Source of the DNA: Patiria pectinifera
Taxonomy: Eukaryota > Echinodermata > Asteroidea > Valvatida > Asterinidae
Length of the DNA: 64,000 nucleotides
Direction of reading: 5' to 3'
Assembly: GCA_029964075.1 (NCBI GenBank)
Contig: CM057144.1
Location: 11,617,281-11,681,280 of the forward strand
Below the pieces are notes generated by a model, which was given only the letters and a program-made list of their open reading frames with translations, searched no databases and had not been told where the DNA came from. How positions within the stretch are numbered: position 1 is the first letter of the stretch; each line of letters begins with the position of its first letter. Below, piece after piece: positions 63,933 through 64,000 of this stretch. The translations under genes were made by a program, and so were the position numbers.

Positions 63933-64000
63933 CTCGGCAAGTCGTCAACTCGGTTTCCGTCAACTTGGTGAGTTATCACTTCTTCACAAGTTGACATGTC

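Larger units (their letters stand above)
62019..64000. other. no supported gene
   Basis: Short frames only. A GA-repeat and GC-rich patch with an ATG in AAAATGG context lies at 62379-62450. Confidence 0.45.

Overview
The window is AT-rich animal nuclear DNA, most likely from a marine invertebrate (deuterostome or lophotrochozoan; I cannot name the species). Reasons: it is packed with metazoan transposon classes (non-LTR retrotransposons, a gag-bearing LTR element, Harbinger-, hAT- and pogo-type short DNA elements), the few host-like coding pieces have splice sites, and it holds a metazoan-type Maverick/Polinton virus-like transposon. No rRNA, tRNA or CRISPR was found. Layout: 1-12,430 is a nest of transposons: a 5'-truncated non-LTR element, a 0.9 kb palindrome, a 16-bp minisatellite, several MITEs, a foldback repeat, and a decayed minus-strand non-LTR element that was split by a 2.9 kb GGGGCC-ended DNA element. 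12,430-17,900 is mostly non-coding, with a possible TATA/CCAAT promoter, a pogo-type MITE and a 1.15 kb element with 50-bp inverted ends. 17,904-18,761 is the last exon of a nucleotide-diphospho-sugar glycosyltransferase (minus strand); a possible signal-anchor first exon lies at 35,517-35,586. 20,433-22,564 is a second, inverted copy of the GGGGCC element. 25,183-26,572 is a pair of TTAA-flanked repeats. 26,885-33,578 is a complete gag-only LTR retrotransposon with 1.44 kb LTRs, 4-bp GTAC duplications and a MITE sitting exactly at the gag stop codon. 38,773-41,502 holds exons of a YqaJ-type nuclease gene broken by two stop codons. The centrepiece is a Polinton at 42,272-57,260 (14,989 bp): terminal inverted repeats of about 375 bp, termini AGTAGTAG...CTACTACT, flanked on both sides by TGAAT. 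It encodes a zinc-ribbon TFIIB-like factor, a 218-aa hydrophobic protein, a beta-rich structural-type protein, a conserved 469-aa membrane-anchored protein, a 417-aa coiled-coil membrane protein, three small conserved proteins, a packaging ATPase, a double-jelly-roll-type major capsid protein, a 140-aa membrane protein, a retroviral-type integrase and a protein-primed DNA polymerase B. Together these are the replication, integration, capsid and packaging functions of a virus. The maturation protease usual in the group was not found; a 22-bp minisatellite sits where it might have been. The polymerase, integrase, beta-rich protein and a small membrane protein each carry a frameshift, so this copy is probably dead, or the assembly has indel errors. 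Regulatory structure is unusually legible: each inverted repeat carries an array of AP-1, E-box and extended nuclear-receptor half-sites, several genes share a CTTTTTATATTAAAA-type motif just before the start codon, and an 11-bp perfect hairpin lies between two convergent genes. A 29-bp copy of the polymerase gene's first bases lies, in inward orientation, beside the opposite terminus. 57,266-64,000 is host DNA without a convincing gene; it contains strong palindromes and five TGACGTCA sites.
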